From: an uncultured Blautia sp. | Lineage (GTDB): Bacteria; Bacillota; Clostridia; Lachnospirales; Lachnospiraceae | Reading direction: 5' to 3' | DNA: 34,106 nucleotides | NCBI RefSeq assembly: GCF_934424005.1 | Contig: NZ_CAKRXI010000034.1 | Span: 1 to 34,106, forward strand | Shown: piece after piece, positions 17,001 through 24,355 of the stretch | Position numbering within the stretch: position 1 is the first letter of the stretch | Layout: every line of letters starts with the position of its first letter | The notes under the pieces: generated by a model | Seen by the model: the letters and a program-made list of their open reading frames with translations, nothing else | Database searches by the model: none | What the model was told of the DNA's origin: nothing | Program-made: the position numbers and the translations under genes

Positions 17001-17518
17001 CGAAGGTTTATGACGGTCAGAAAGTGATCATTGGTGGTATGATCACAGAGAAGACGATCAAGTATACAAGAAACAATAAGGTGATGGCGTTCCTGACGGT
17101 AGAAGACCTGATGGGAACTGTGGAGATCGTTGTATTCCCGAGAGATTATGAGAAATGGCAGACGTTGATCAATGAAGATGCGCGAGTCTTTATCCAGGGA
17201 CGTGTCAATGCAGAAGATGATAAGCCGAGTAAGCTAATTCTGGAAAAAGTACGCGCTTTTGATGATATACCACGAGAAATCTGGATTCAGTTTAAAGACC
17301 GTGAGGATTATGCACAGAAAGAGCAGGAACTTCTGAACTATCTGAGAGGTTCAGTGGGAACTTCTGCGGTAGTAATCTACCTCAAAGATGTGAAGGCGAT
17401 AAAGCGTCTTCCGGCAGGTTATCATGTGCAGATCAGCGAGTTTTTAATAGAAGAATTAAAGAAAAAATATGGAGATTCCAACGTTAAAGTTGTGGAAAGA
17501 GCAGTGAAGAATTTTTGA
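14051..17518 (+). CDS. dnaE: DNA polymerase III subunit alpha (DnaE type)
   Basis: The 1155-residue replicative polymerase has the normal DnaE length. A PHP domain opens it (THLHVHTEYSLLDG, AITDHGVMYG, GCEVYV, YYHLVLLAEN, TNDVHY), and the expected metal-binding His, Asp, Glu and Cys positions look intact. The catalytic PDIDVDF motif is at 396-402, after GPGRGSAAGSLVAY. Thumb and fingers regions include GIS-LYRPGPMDFIP and the NKSHAAAYAVVSYQTA segment. A helix-hairpin-helix region and an OB fold (about 990-1065, VIIGGMITEKTIKYTRNN) follow. A PolC-type exonuclease insert is absent. It is the last gene of its operon and faces the AraC gene. Confidence 0.97.
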   Translation: MNFTHLHVHTEYSLLDGSNKIKEYVDRVKELGMDSAAITDHGVMYGVIDFYRAARAAGINPILGCEVYVAPGSRFDREAGSGEDRYYHLVLLAENNQGYSNLMKIVSKGFVEGFYYKPRVDLQLLEKYHEGIIALSACLAGEVARFLTRGMYEDAKAAALRYQDIFGKGNFFLELQDHGIPEQQNVNQQLLKMHRETGIDLVATNDVHYTLAEDAQPHDVLLCLQTGKKLADQDRMRYEGGQYYVKSPEEMERLFPYATEALENTHKIAQRCHVEIEFGVTKLPKFGVPEGYTSWEYLNELCFKGLEERYQPVTEELKERLNYELTTIKNMGYVDYFLIVWDFIKYARDHDIMVGPGRGSAAGSLVAYTLGITQLDPIRYDLLFERFLNPERVSMPDIDVDFCFERRQEVIDYVRRKYGDDCVVQIVTFGTLAARGVIRDVGRVMDLPYAQVDTIAKMIPQELNITIDKALQMNPEFKKVYEEDKEIHELIDTAKRLEGLPRHTSMHAAGVVISQKDVSEYVPLSRASDGSIVTQFTMTTLEELGLLKMDFLGLRTLTVIQNAVHLVEQDTGVKLDMQHIDYNDKKVLDSLGTGHSDGVFQLESAGMKNFMKELKPQSLEDVIAGISLYRPGPMDFIPQYIRGKNRPDTIKYDCPQLEPILKPTYGCIVYQEQVMQIVRNLAGYTLGRSDLVRRAMSKKKAAVMEKERQNFVYGNEAEGVPGCIANGIPEQTANKIYDDMIDFAKYAFNKSHAAAYAVVSYQTAFLKYYYPVEFMAALMTSVIEMPIKVAEYIQVCRKMNIKILPPDVNRGAYGFSVDNGAIRYGLSAIKSVGRPVINALVEEREANGEYRSLKDFIERLTGTVNKRAIENFIKAGALDCLEGNRRQKMVVYSQIVDSIAQEKKNSFAGQMSLFDLVGEEDKKDYEIRMPDVEEYDKDMILAFEKDVLGIYLSGHPLEKYRNIMEKMISARTIDFQPDDETGIPKVYDGQKVIIGGMITEKTIKYTRNNKVMAFLTVEDLMGTVEIVVFPRDYEKWQTLINEDARVFIQGRVNAEDDKPSKLILEKVRAFDDIPREIWIQFKDREDYAQKEQELLNYLRGSVGTSAVVIYLKDVKAIKRLPAGYHVQISEFLIEELKKKYGDSNVKVVERAVKNF

Positions 17519-17541
17519 CAGTTCGAATTGCAAAGTTGAAG

Positions 17542-17579
17542 AAAACCCTCGGAAGTAAGTAACGCTTCCGGGGGTTTTT
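17542..17579. terminator. Bidirectional terminator between dnaE and the AraC regulator gene
   Basis: AAAACCC-T-CGGAAG and CTTCCG-G-GGGTTTT form a 14-pair stem with one T.G pair around a 9-base loop. It has A residues on the left and T residues on the right, so it can end dnaE on the plus strand and the AraC gene on the minus strand. Confidence 0.9.
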
Positions 17580-17585
17580 ACGTAA

Positions 17586-18446
17586 TTATAGAGAAAGTGA
17601 CTCATCCATCAGCCAGCGGTTTCCGTGGAAGCGTTTGGGTGATACGCCGGTTGCTTTCTTAAAGATCCGGCTGAAATAAAGCGGATCTTTATAGCCGACC
17701 AGTGTGGCAACTTCTGATACGGTGAGACCTTCTGTGAGAAGCAGTTCTTTGGCTTTTTCAATACGGAGATTATACAAAAACTGGATAGGAGAAGAACCGG
17801 TATTTTCCTTGAACTGGTGAGAGAAATAATCGCTGCTCAAGTGGCAGTACTGTGCCATGGAAGCGATACTCCAGGGATCCATATAGCTTTTGTTCAGCTC
17901 GACGATCAGTCGCTCAATCATGGCATTGTTGTCTGTAGAATCAAACTGTGACTGATAGTAGCGCTCGATCATAGGGAGCATTTTTAAGAAAGAAGCAAAG
18001 GTAAAATCTTTAAAAAATGGTTTATGTACCTGAAGCTCCAGAATGATCTCATCAAAAACCTGCGTTAAAGAACGATGTCGCCCGATGTAACAGTTGTGGA
18101 TGTGATATCTTTGTAAATATTCCTGGCTTTGTGTACCGGAAAAATGGATCCAGTAGATTTCCGGCGTGTCTTTGGCATAGTAGGTGTAAATCTGGGGTTC
18201 GGAAGGCAGATAGACGACGATGCTTCCGGCTGGCATGGTCTGCCATTCTCCATCAATAAAAAAATGTCCACATCCTTTGTGAATATATAAAATCTGATAA
18301 TCCAGTCTTCCGGTAGGGCGCTGGATAGAAAAATCTTTTGTGATGAAATTCTGATATCCACAACAGCTGACATATAAAGGAAGATCGGCATCCTCTTCAT
18401 AGGTCGCACTTCCATTTCCCTTGCGGTGTCCTGCAACTCGAATCAT
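17586..18446 (-). CDS. AraC-family transcriptional regulator (cupin sensor)
   Basis: The 286-residue regulator has an N-terminal AraC-type cupin sensor (about 25-170, with LDYQILYIHKGCGHFFIDG and YWIHFSG) and a C-terminal double helix-turn-helix (about 185-280: SIASMAQYCHLSSDYFSHQFK, then VSEVATLVGYKDPLYFSRIFKK and GVSPKRFH). This form typically senses a sugar or glycan breakdown product. It is divergent from the GDPD/ABC/esterase genes with a 268-base shared control region, so it is the probable activator of that cassette (inference). GGAGAAA lies before its ATG. The ligand is unknown. Confidence 0.92.
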   Translation of the reverse strand: MIRVAGHRKGNGSATYEEDADLPLYVSCCGYQNFITKDFSIQRPTGRLDYQILYIHKGCGHFFIDGEWQTMPAGSIVVYLPSEPQIYTYYAKDTPEIYWIHFSGTQSQEYLQRYHIHNCYIGRHRSLTQVFDEIILELQVHKPFFKDFTFASFLKMLPMIERYYQSQFDSTDNNAMIERLIVELNKSYMDPWSIASMAQYCHLSSDYFSHQFKENTGSSPIQFLYNLRIEKAKELLLTEGLTVSEVATLVGYKDPLYFSRIFKKATGVSPKRFHGNRWLMDESLSL

Positions 18447-18714
18447 GATATTTCTCCTTAAAAGCAGAATTGTCCATATAGATGACGCTATAATATATGG
18501 AACTATTTATTTTATACGATATAATTATACTTGAAAACATGAAAAAACACCATGATTTTCGATAAAAAAAACACATGTGAAAAAAGAAAATTAGACAAAA
18601 TGAACTATTTAATTGCGCGTGCAAAAATAATGAGGAAAAATCATTAAAAACAAAAAAAGCAAGAAAAATACAGGTAAAATTTATGTTAAATTCCGGCGTG
18701 AGAGGAGGGAGATA
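18447..18714. promoter_or_regulatory. Divergent control region between AraC regulator and GDPD-like gene
   Basis: Very A/T-rich 268-base spacer. Two operator-like palindromes stand out: CACATGTG (18572-18579, perfect) and TTGCGCGTGCAA (18613-18624, one mismatched pair). On the minus strand TATAAT- and TATAAA-like boxes lie near 18505-18530 without a good -35. On the plus strand TAAAAT (18675-18680) or TATGTT (18682-18687) could be the -10, again with no -35 consensus. This suggests activator-dependent expression. The GDPD-like gene has a strong GAGGAGGGAG ribosome site. Confidence 0.45.
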
Positions 18715-19560
18715 ATGGAGGATTGGCAGAAAAAAAGAGACAGACTTCTGAATCCGCATGATGAACAGATCATGATCGCGTCGCATCGAGGCAAATTTTC
18801 ATCAAGTGTTATGGAAAATACTTCACTGGCATTTCTTGTTGCAGTTGGGCAGGGTGCGGATATGGTTGAGATGGATCTTGATATGACAAGCGATGGAGTT
18901 CTGGTCGGACATCATGATAATGACATGTCAAGACTGTTTCATGACACAAACAAAATTTCTGACTATACACTGGAAGAGCTCCGACAGAAACCTCTGTATA
19001 ACTATGTAGGGGAGATATGTGAGGAACAGATTGAAACATTTGAACAGATTACGGATGTGCTAAAGGACAAGGCACTGCTCGTACTGGATAAATGCTGGGA
19101 TGTCTGGGAAGAAGTATATGATCTTCTGAAAAACAAAGATATGCTTGGACAGGCAATCTTCAAATTTTATATAGAAAATGAAGATGCATATCAGTGGGCA
19201 GGAAGACATCCGGACTGCATGTTTGTTCCGATGCTGCAGAATGTGGAAGATCTTAAGAGAGTGACGGAACTGAAGAAAAAAGCCCCGGTTCCTGCACTGG
19301 AAATCCTGCCGGAAAAAGAGACCGATAAAGTTTTCCAGAAGGAAACGTTTGATTTCCTAAAAGAAAACCACATCAAAGTATGGTGCAATTCATTGAGTCT
19401 GGCGAAGCGACTGGTCTATGGTGCCGGATATGATGACCTCAAATCTCTGCGATATGGAGGGGACCATGGCTGGGGTATGCTGATAAACCGCGGGGTGAAT
19501 ATCATACAGACGGACTGGCCATATGAATTAAAACAGTATTTAATAAAGAGAGAAGCGTAA
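18715..19560 (+). CDS. Glycerophosphodiester phosphodiesterase family protein (cytoplasmic, UgpQ-like, atypical site)
   Basis: The 281-residue protein has no signal peptide and the GDPD TIM-barrel pattern: SHRG (23-26) with His24, an MENTSLAF segment, VEMDLDMTSDG with Glu52 and Asp54, and GHHD with His67. These match the catalytic His pair and two metal ligands. The usual ExK strand is replaced by VLDKCWD (123-129): Lys126 is kept, but the Glu two residues before it appears to be Leu124. Known family members split glycerophosphodiesters into glycerol 3-phosphate and an alcohol. It is followed closely by binding-protein and permease genes, a layout like the E. coli ugp system. The substrate may therefore be an imported phosphodiester, but the altered site leaves room for another chemistry. 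Confidence 0.83.
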   Translation: MEDWQKKRDRLLNPHDEQIMIASHRGKFSSSVMENTSLAFLVAVGQGADMVEMDLDMTSDGVLVGHHDNDMSRLFHDTNKISDYTLEELRQKPLYNYVGEICEEQIETFEQITDVLKDKALLVLDKCWDVWEEVYDLLKNKDMLGQAIFKFYIENEDAYQWAGRHPDCMFVPMLQNVEDLKRVTELKKKAPVPALEILPEKETDKVFQKETFDFLKENHIKVWCNSLSLAKRLVYGAGYDDLKSLRYGGDHGWGMLINRGVNIIQTDWPYELKQYLIKREA

Positions 19561-19606
19561 TAGAAAACAGACGTAGAAGGAATGTAGACAAAAGGAGGAA
19601 ATGATT

Positions 19607-20857
19607 ATGAAGAGAACATTAAAAAAAGGTATCTGTATTGCAACAGCAGCGATGATGGTGGCTGGCATGACATCTGTAACAGCTTTGGCAGATGATACAA
19701 AAGCATCAGGAAAAATCAATTTTTATTACTGGGATGCAGATCAGACAAATGAAGTAAATAAAGTAATCGAACTGTTTAATGAACAGAATCCGGATATTGA
19801 AGTAGTTGCAACACAGATTCCATCCGGTGAATACTGGACAAAACTGCAGACATCTCTTCCGACAGGAACCGGACCGGATGTTTTTTGGATGAACAGAAAC
19901 ATTCCGGATTATATCAATGCAGACCTGGTTATGAATCTCACAGACAGAATCGAGAGCGATGGCGTGGATATGAGCGTATATCCACAGTTTGCACAGAATC
20001 TTTACAGCAAAGATGGTTCCATTTATGCAATCCCGAAGGATTATGATGGTATCGGTTTATTTTATAACAAAGCAATCTTTGATGAGATGGGTGTAGATTA
20101 CCCGACAGATGATATGAGCTGGGATGAACTGAAAGATCTGGCAACAAAGACAACCAACGAATATCACTATGGATTTATTTCTCAGAATATTGGAAATATC
20201 TGTTATCAGGATTTCATTTACTCTAATGGAGGAAGGATTTCATCAGAAGACAATATCGGATGTGAAGTAAATGAAGAACCGGCAGTTGAGGCGATTCAGT
20301 ATCTGCATGATCTGATGTATGTAGATAAAGTAGCTCCGACCTATGCAGAACTTCAGGAAATGAAGGGAACCGATATGTTTGCAGCAGGACAGGCAGCAAT
20401 GATCACAGCTGGTTCCTGGAGCTTATCCAGTTTTGCTGATGCATTAGGTGATGACCTTGGAATCTGTACAATGCCAGTTGCAAAAACACCGGCAATCACA
20501 GTACACGGCCTTGGATACTGCATTTCTTCCAAGACAGAAAATCCGGATGCATGCTGGGAATTCGTAAAATTCTGTGCATCAAAAGAAGCACAGGAAGCAA
20601 CAGCAGCAAGTTCAATTCCGGCATACAAAGGCTGCGATCAGGTATGGGCAGATACCTATTCAAAGTATGATGCAGAAAAGCTTCTTGCAGGTGCTTATTA
20701 TGAAGGTTCTCTTGGTAATCCATGGTGGGACAAAAACTTCACAGATGCCAATACGATCTTAACAGAAGCAATGACAAATATCTGGGCAGATGAAAATGCA
20801 GATATTCAGGCAATCCTGGATCAGTGTGATGCAGATATTGAAGCAATTACAAAATAA
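19607..20857 (+). CDS. Extracellular solute-binding protein, family 1 (CUT1 ABC importer)
   Basis: The 416-residue exported protein has an N-terminal signal peptide ending TALA-DD near residue 28 and no lipobox cysteine (the core ends MVAGMTSVTALA). The mature part opens KINFYYWD and contains FNEQNPDIEV and GTGPDVFWM, as in MalE/UgpB-type sugar-binding proteins. Trp and Tyr residues are plentiful, consistent with stacking on a sugar ring. The frame opens at 19601, but AGGAGG (19593-19598) is too close to that ATG, so the ATG at 19607 is preferred. It follows the GDPD-like gene by about 45 bases and precedes two permeases. The ligand is unknown. Confidence 0.92.
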   Translation: MKRTLKKGICIATAAMMVAGMTSVTALADDTKASGKINFYYWDADQTNEVNKVIELFNEQNPDIEVVATQIPSGEYWTKLQTSLPTGTGPDVFWMNRNIPDYINADLVMNLTDRIESDGVDMSVYPQFAQNLYSKDGSIYAIPKDYDGIGLFYNKAIFDEMGVDYPTDDMSWDELKDLATKTTNEYHYGFISQNIGNICYQDFIYSNGGRISSEDNIGCEVNEEPAVEAIQYLHDLMYVDKVAPTYAELQEMKGTDMFAAGQAAMITAGSWSLSSFADALGDDLGICTMPVAKTPAITVHGLGYCISSKTENPDACWEFVKFCASKEAQEATAASSIPAYKGCDQVWADTYSKYDAEKLLAGAYYEGSLGNPWWDKNFTDANTILTEAMTNIWADENADIQAILDQCDADIEAITK

Positions 20858-20945
20858 AGTAATTGAGAAACATAGTAATTATATACAAATAAGGCTACCT
20901 TACTGATGACAGCATTTGGTTCGTGCAGCGATGCGGAGGTATTTT

Positions 20946-21860
20946 ATGAAAAAACTTTCTAGCACGAAGATCAGAAAGGAATGGATATGGGCGTATGTTT
21001 TCATTGCGCCCATGTTCATTGGAACTCTGATTTTTGGATTATTTCCAATCGTGTATTCGTTTATTCTTTCAGTGACAGACTGGAATCTTTTATCCGGATT
21101 TGGCGGCTTTGTCGGACTGAAGAATTTTGCTACTGTGTTTACATCAAAGACGACTCTTGCGGAGATCCGGAATACCCTGGTTTATGCGGGGGTGTCTGTT
21201 CCGATCACTTTGCTTCTTTCTGTATTTTTTGCCAGTCTTTTAAGTAAAAAACTCAAAGGAAAAAGATTCTTCCGTATTGTGTACTTTCTCCCTAATATCA
21301 TTATGCCGGCAGCAGTTGCCATGGTATGGAGATGGCTTTTGAACACAAAATACGGTCTGGTAAATATTGTGCTGGGGCACCTGGGATTACCGACTCCTTC
21401 CTGGATCTCGGATCCGAAATTCATTATGATTTCTCTGATCATAGTAGAAGTATGGAGCGGAATCGGATACAATACGATCATTCTTCTGGCTGCGATTCAG
21501 GGAATTTCAGCAGAAATGTATGAATCAGCAGATCTGGATGGAGCAAGTGGATTTCAGAAATTCTGGAAGATTACACTCCCTCTGGTTTCTCCATCTATGT
21601 TCTTCCTTTTGACAATGGGACTTATGAAAGCGATGCGTGCATTTGATATGATCTATATGTTCATTGGAAAAGATGCATGGAGCACAGGTGGACCGTTGCT
21701 CGAAGCAGTAAGAACGATGGTTTACGGTATCTATTTCAATGGATTTACCCGTATGGATATGGGAATGGCTTCTGCTGAATCCGTTGTATTGTTTGTAATG
21801 ATCATGATCGTAACCGGAATTCAATTCAAGCTTCAGGATAAATGGGTTAATTATGACTAG
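20946..21860 (+). CDS. ABC transporter permease, MalF/UgpA-like
   Basis: The 304-residue membrane protein has about six helices, the first at about 13-35. It carries the EAA loop that docks on the ATPase (EMYESADLDGASGFQKFWKI followed by TLPLVSP). The open frame extends upstream to a TTG at 20916, but CGGAGG at 20934-20939 is correctly spaced for the ATG at 20946. It pairs with the permease encoded 12 bases downstream to form a heterodimeric CUT1 channel. No ATPase gene is present in the cassette, so a shared MsmK/UgpC-type ATPase encoded elsewhere is expected. Confidence 0.93.
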   Translation: MKKLSSTKIRKEWIWAYVFIAPMFIGTLIFGLFPIVYSFILSVTDWNLLSGFGGFVGLKNFATVFTSKTTLAEIRNTLVYAGVSVPITLLLSVFFASLLSKKLKGKRFFRIVYFLPNIIMPAAVAMVWRWLLNTKYGLVNIVLGHLGLPTPSWISDPKFIMISLIIVEVWSGIGYNTIILLAAIQGISAEMYESADLDGASGFQKFWKITLPLVSPSMFFLLTMGLMKAMRAFDMIYMFIGKDAWSTGGPLLEAVRTMVYGIYFNGFTRMDMGMASAESVVLFVMIMIVTGIQFKLQDKWVNYD

Positions 21861-21872
21861 GAGGAGTGCCAA

Positions 21873-22706
21873 ATGAGTATCAAAAAGAGACAGAAAAGAT
21901 CGGCTTTATTAGCATATATCATACTGGCAGTCGGTGCAGTGTTCATGATTATTCCATTCCTGTGGATGGTTCTGACTTCATTTAAGACATATCGTGAGAC
22001 AGTCAAACTGCCGATCCAGTGGCTTCCGTCAGAATGGAACTTTAATAATTACATCGAGGTATTAAAACAGCTGGATTTCCTGCGGTATTATAGAAACACG
22101 ATTCTGGTTACAGTGACAACGCTCGTAGCTATGACATTGATTGCATCTCTGGCTGCATATGCTTTTGCAAGGATGGAATTTCCGGGAAAAAATGTGATTT
22201 TTGCATTGCTTCTGGTCGTTTATATGGTTCCACCTCAGATGACGATGATTCCGAAATATATGATGATCACAAAGCTGGGCTGGGTTGATACACTGGCAGG
22301 TATCGTGGTTCCGAATATATTCAGTGTGTACACGATGTTCATGCTGCGGCAGTTTTTTGTTTCGGTTCCGAAAGAATTGGATGAAGCAGCAAAACTGGAT
22401 GGATGTTCTTTCTTCGGAATCTTCTGGAGAGTTGACCTGCCATTGATCCGAAATGGACTGATTGCGATTACCGTATTAAACCTTCTGTGGTCCTGGAATG
22501 ATCTTCTGTGGCCATTGATCGCAACAAGTACAGACAAAATGCGTGTGCTGTCTGTTGCCATTGCTACACTGAACAATTCAGATGGCTCACAGTATCAGCT
22601 TCTGATGGCAGCTGGTGTACTTGCGGTACTTCCGATGCTTGTCATATATGCGGTCTGCCAGGAATACTTTATGGATGGCATTATGTCTTCCGGTGTGAAA
22701 GGATGA
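21873..22706 (+). CDS. ABC transporter permease, MalG/UgpE-like
   Basis: The 277-residue membrane protein has about six helices, the first at about 12-34 (ILAVGAVFMIIPFLWMVLTSF). Its EAA loop is ELDEAAKLDGCSFFGIFWRV followed by DLPLIRNG, the position that contacts the ATPase. The VYMVPPQMTMIPKY segment is typical of the MalG side of CUT1 importers. TAGGAGGAG precedes the ATG. It is the second half of the channel and ends 6 bases before the esterase gene, so translation is likely coupled. Confidence 0.94.
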   Translation: MSIKKRQKRSALLAYIILAVGAVFMIIPFLWMVLTSFKTYRETVKLPIQWLPSEWNFNNYIEVLKQLDFLRYYRNTILVTVTTLVAMTLIASLAAYAFARMEFPGKNVIFALLLVVYMVPPQMTMIPKYMMITKLGWVDTLAGIVVPNIFSVYTMFMLRQFFVSVPKELDEAAKLDGCSFFGIFWRVDLPLIRNGLIAITVLNLLWSWNDLLWPLIATSTDKMRVLSVAIATLNNSDGSQYQLLMAAGVLAVLPMLVIYAVCQEYFMDGIMSSGVKG

Positions 22707-22712
22707 TTCAGA

Positions 22713-23627
22713 ATGTCTTTGATCAGAGAATTGTTTTTTGAAAGCTGGAAGGAACATGGACCGCGGGATGCGGAACGCAAAGCAGGACAGCGTCCGCCGG
22801 ACGGAGTACTGGCGAAACGGAATATCGTGTATCTGCAGCAGGAAGACCGTGTAGAACAGATGGATATTTTTTTTCCGGAACAAATGGAAGGAAAACTGCC
22901 GGTGATCGTGGATGTTCACGGAGGCGGCTGGGTATACGGGAATAAAGAACTGAATGAGTATTACTGTATGGAACTGGCCGGGTTGGGATTTGTGGTCTGT
23001 GATATTAATTACCGCTTATGTCCAACGACAGATCTGAAAGGCCAGGTGCAGGATGTAACAGCTGCAATGCAGTGGGTTTTTGAGCATATTGAAGCATATG
23101 GAGGAGATGCAGACCGGATAGCTATGACAGGTGACTCTGCAGGCGCACAGCTTGTGTTTCTGACCTGTGCGGCTGTGGAAAATGAAAAATATCGGGAAAT
23201 TTATGCAATCTCTTCCTGGAAAAAAAGAGTAAAGGCACTGGGATTGACCTGTCCGGTAGCGTGTCTGCATGAAATGGCGGAATCATCGGATGAGATGACC
23301 AGAGAATGGATGAGGGTATTATATGGTGGTGATCCTGAAGATGCGGACTACTGGAAATATTCGGATTACAAAGACATTTTGCATGATTGCAAAGAATTTC
23401 CACCAGTCTATATTCTTACTACCAAAGGAGATAAAAAGTACTATCATCAGTCGTTGGAATTACATGAGCGGATGAGCAAATGTCATACAGAGCATGTATA
23501 CAGGGAATGGGAATCTCGGGAAAATGTAGAATTAGGTCATGTGTTTAATGTACTGTATCCTGAAAACAAAGACAGTCTGGATGCAGACCGGGAGATGATT
23601 GAATTCTTTTTGAAATATATGAGGTAA
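22713..23627 (+). CDS. Alpha/beta hydrolase, hormone-sensitive-lipase-type esterase
   Basis: The 304-residue cytoplasmic protein has the oxyanion-hole motif HGGGW (His69) and nucleophile elbow GDSAG with Ser142, the marks of the acetyl-esterase/HSL family. A later TKGDKKY Asp and LGHVFNV His complete a plausible triad. There is no signal peptide. The position at the end of an importer operon suggests it removes an acyl group from the imported compound or its product (inference). It could also be a general carboxylesterase. The start is 6 bases after the permease stop, with a weak GGATGATT in place of a Shine-Dalgarno, so coupled translation is likely. Confidence 0.88.
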   Translation: MSLIRELFFESWKEHGPRDAERKAGQRPPDGVLAKRNIVYLQQEDRVEQMDIFFPEQMEGKLPVIVDVHGGGWVYGNKELNEYYCMELAGLGFVVCDINYRLCPTTDLKGQVQDVTAAMQWVFEHIEAYGGDADRIAMTGDSAGAQLVFLTCAAVENEKYREIYAISSWKKRVKALGLTCPVACLHEMAESSDEMTREWMRVLYGGDPEDADYWKYSDYKDILHDCKEFPPVYILTTKGDKKYYHQSLELHERMSKCHTEHVYREWESRENVELGHVFNVLYPENKDSLDADREMIEFFLKYMR

Positions 23628-23633
23628 CACGCA

Positions 23634-24338
23634 GTGAGAGTAGATTTATCGCAGTCAATGGAATTGGGTCCGGCAACAGTTTTGCTCCGATTATGCCTTG
23701 CGTTGTTCTGCGGAGGAATCATCGGTCTGGAAAGAGCGCGCAAACACCGTTCTGCCGGGTTTCGCACGTACATGCTGGTATGTCTGGGAAGCACACTGAC
23801 GATGCTGCTGGGCCAGTATGAGTCCTGTCTGGTAACTGTTTCAGGCATGGGAACGTCTGATGTTTCAAGACTTGGAGCACAGGTGATCAATGGAATCGGT
23901 TTTATAGCTACAGGTACGATTCTGGTAACGGACCGCCAGGAAGTGAAGGGGCTTACAACAGCTTCTGCGCTGTGGGCATCTGCATGCATGGGACTGGCGA
24001 TAGGTGCCGGATTTTATGAATGTGTGCTGGTTGGGATTGTTTTGATCTTTGGGTGCGTCCATCTTCTTCCAATTATTGAAAACTGGGTTACAGAGAATTC
24101 GTGTTATATGAATCTGTATATCGGTTTTCAATCTATGGAAGATGTGCGGATCATTGCAAATTATATGCGTACTCAGAAGTTTAATATTTACGGAATTGAT
24201 ATTGAACGCGGGAATAAAAATACAAAAGGAAAATTTCAGGCAGTTTTTTCAATAAAATTACCGGAGAAACAACCACATTCAGAGATTGTGGCTATGCTTT
24301 ATGAACTGGACAGTGTAAGCACGATAACTGTAATTTAA
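23634..24338 (+). CDS. MgtC/SapB family membrane protein, first tandem copy
   Basis: The 234-residue protein starts at a GTG 6 bases after the esterase stop, with GAGGT upstream. The hydrophobic N-terminal 130 residues carry the MgtC family blocks: GGIIGLER, RSAGFRTYMLVCLGS, SRLGAQVINGIGFI, VKGLTTASALW and GAGFYE. About five membrane helices are expected. A C-terminal soluble domain (about 150-234) follows. The usual FxGAGTI reads FIATGTI here. MgtC proteins act in magnesium limitation and membrane potential control in other bacteria. Whether it belongs functionally to the importer cassette or is just adjacent cannot be decided. Confidence 0.9.
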   Translation: MRVDLSQSMELGPATVLLRLCLALFCGGIIGLERARKHRSAGFRTYMLVCLGSTLTMLLGQYESCLVTVSGMGTSDVSRLGAQVINGIGFIATGTILVTDRQEVKGLTTASALWASACMGLAIGAGFYECVLVGIVLIFGCVHLLPIIENWVTENSCYMNLYIGFQSMEDVRIIANYMRTQKFNIYGIDIERGNKNTKGKFQAVFSIKLPEKQPHSEIVAMLYELDSVSTITVI

Positions 24339-24355
24339 GTGTGGGAGGAATGCAG

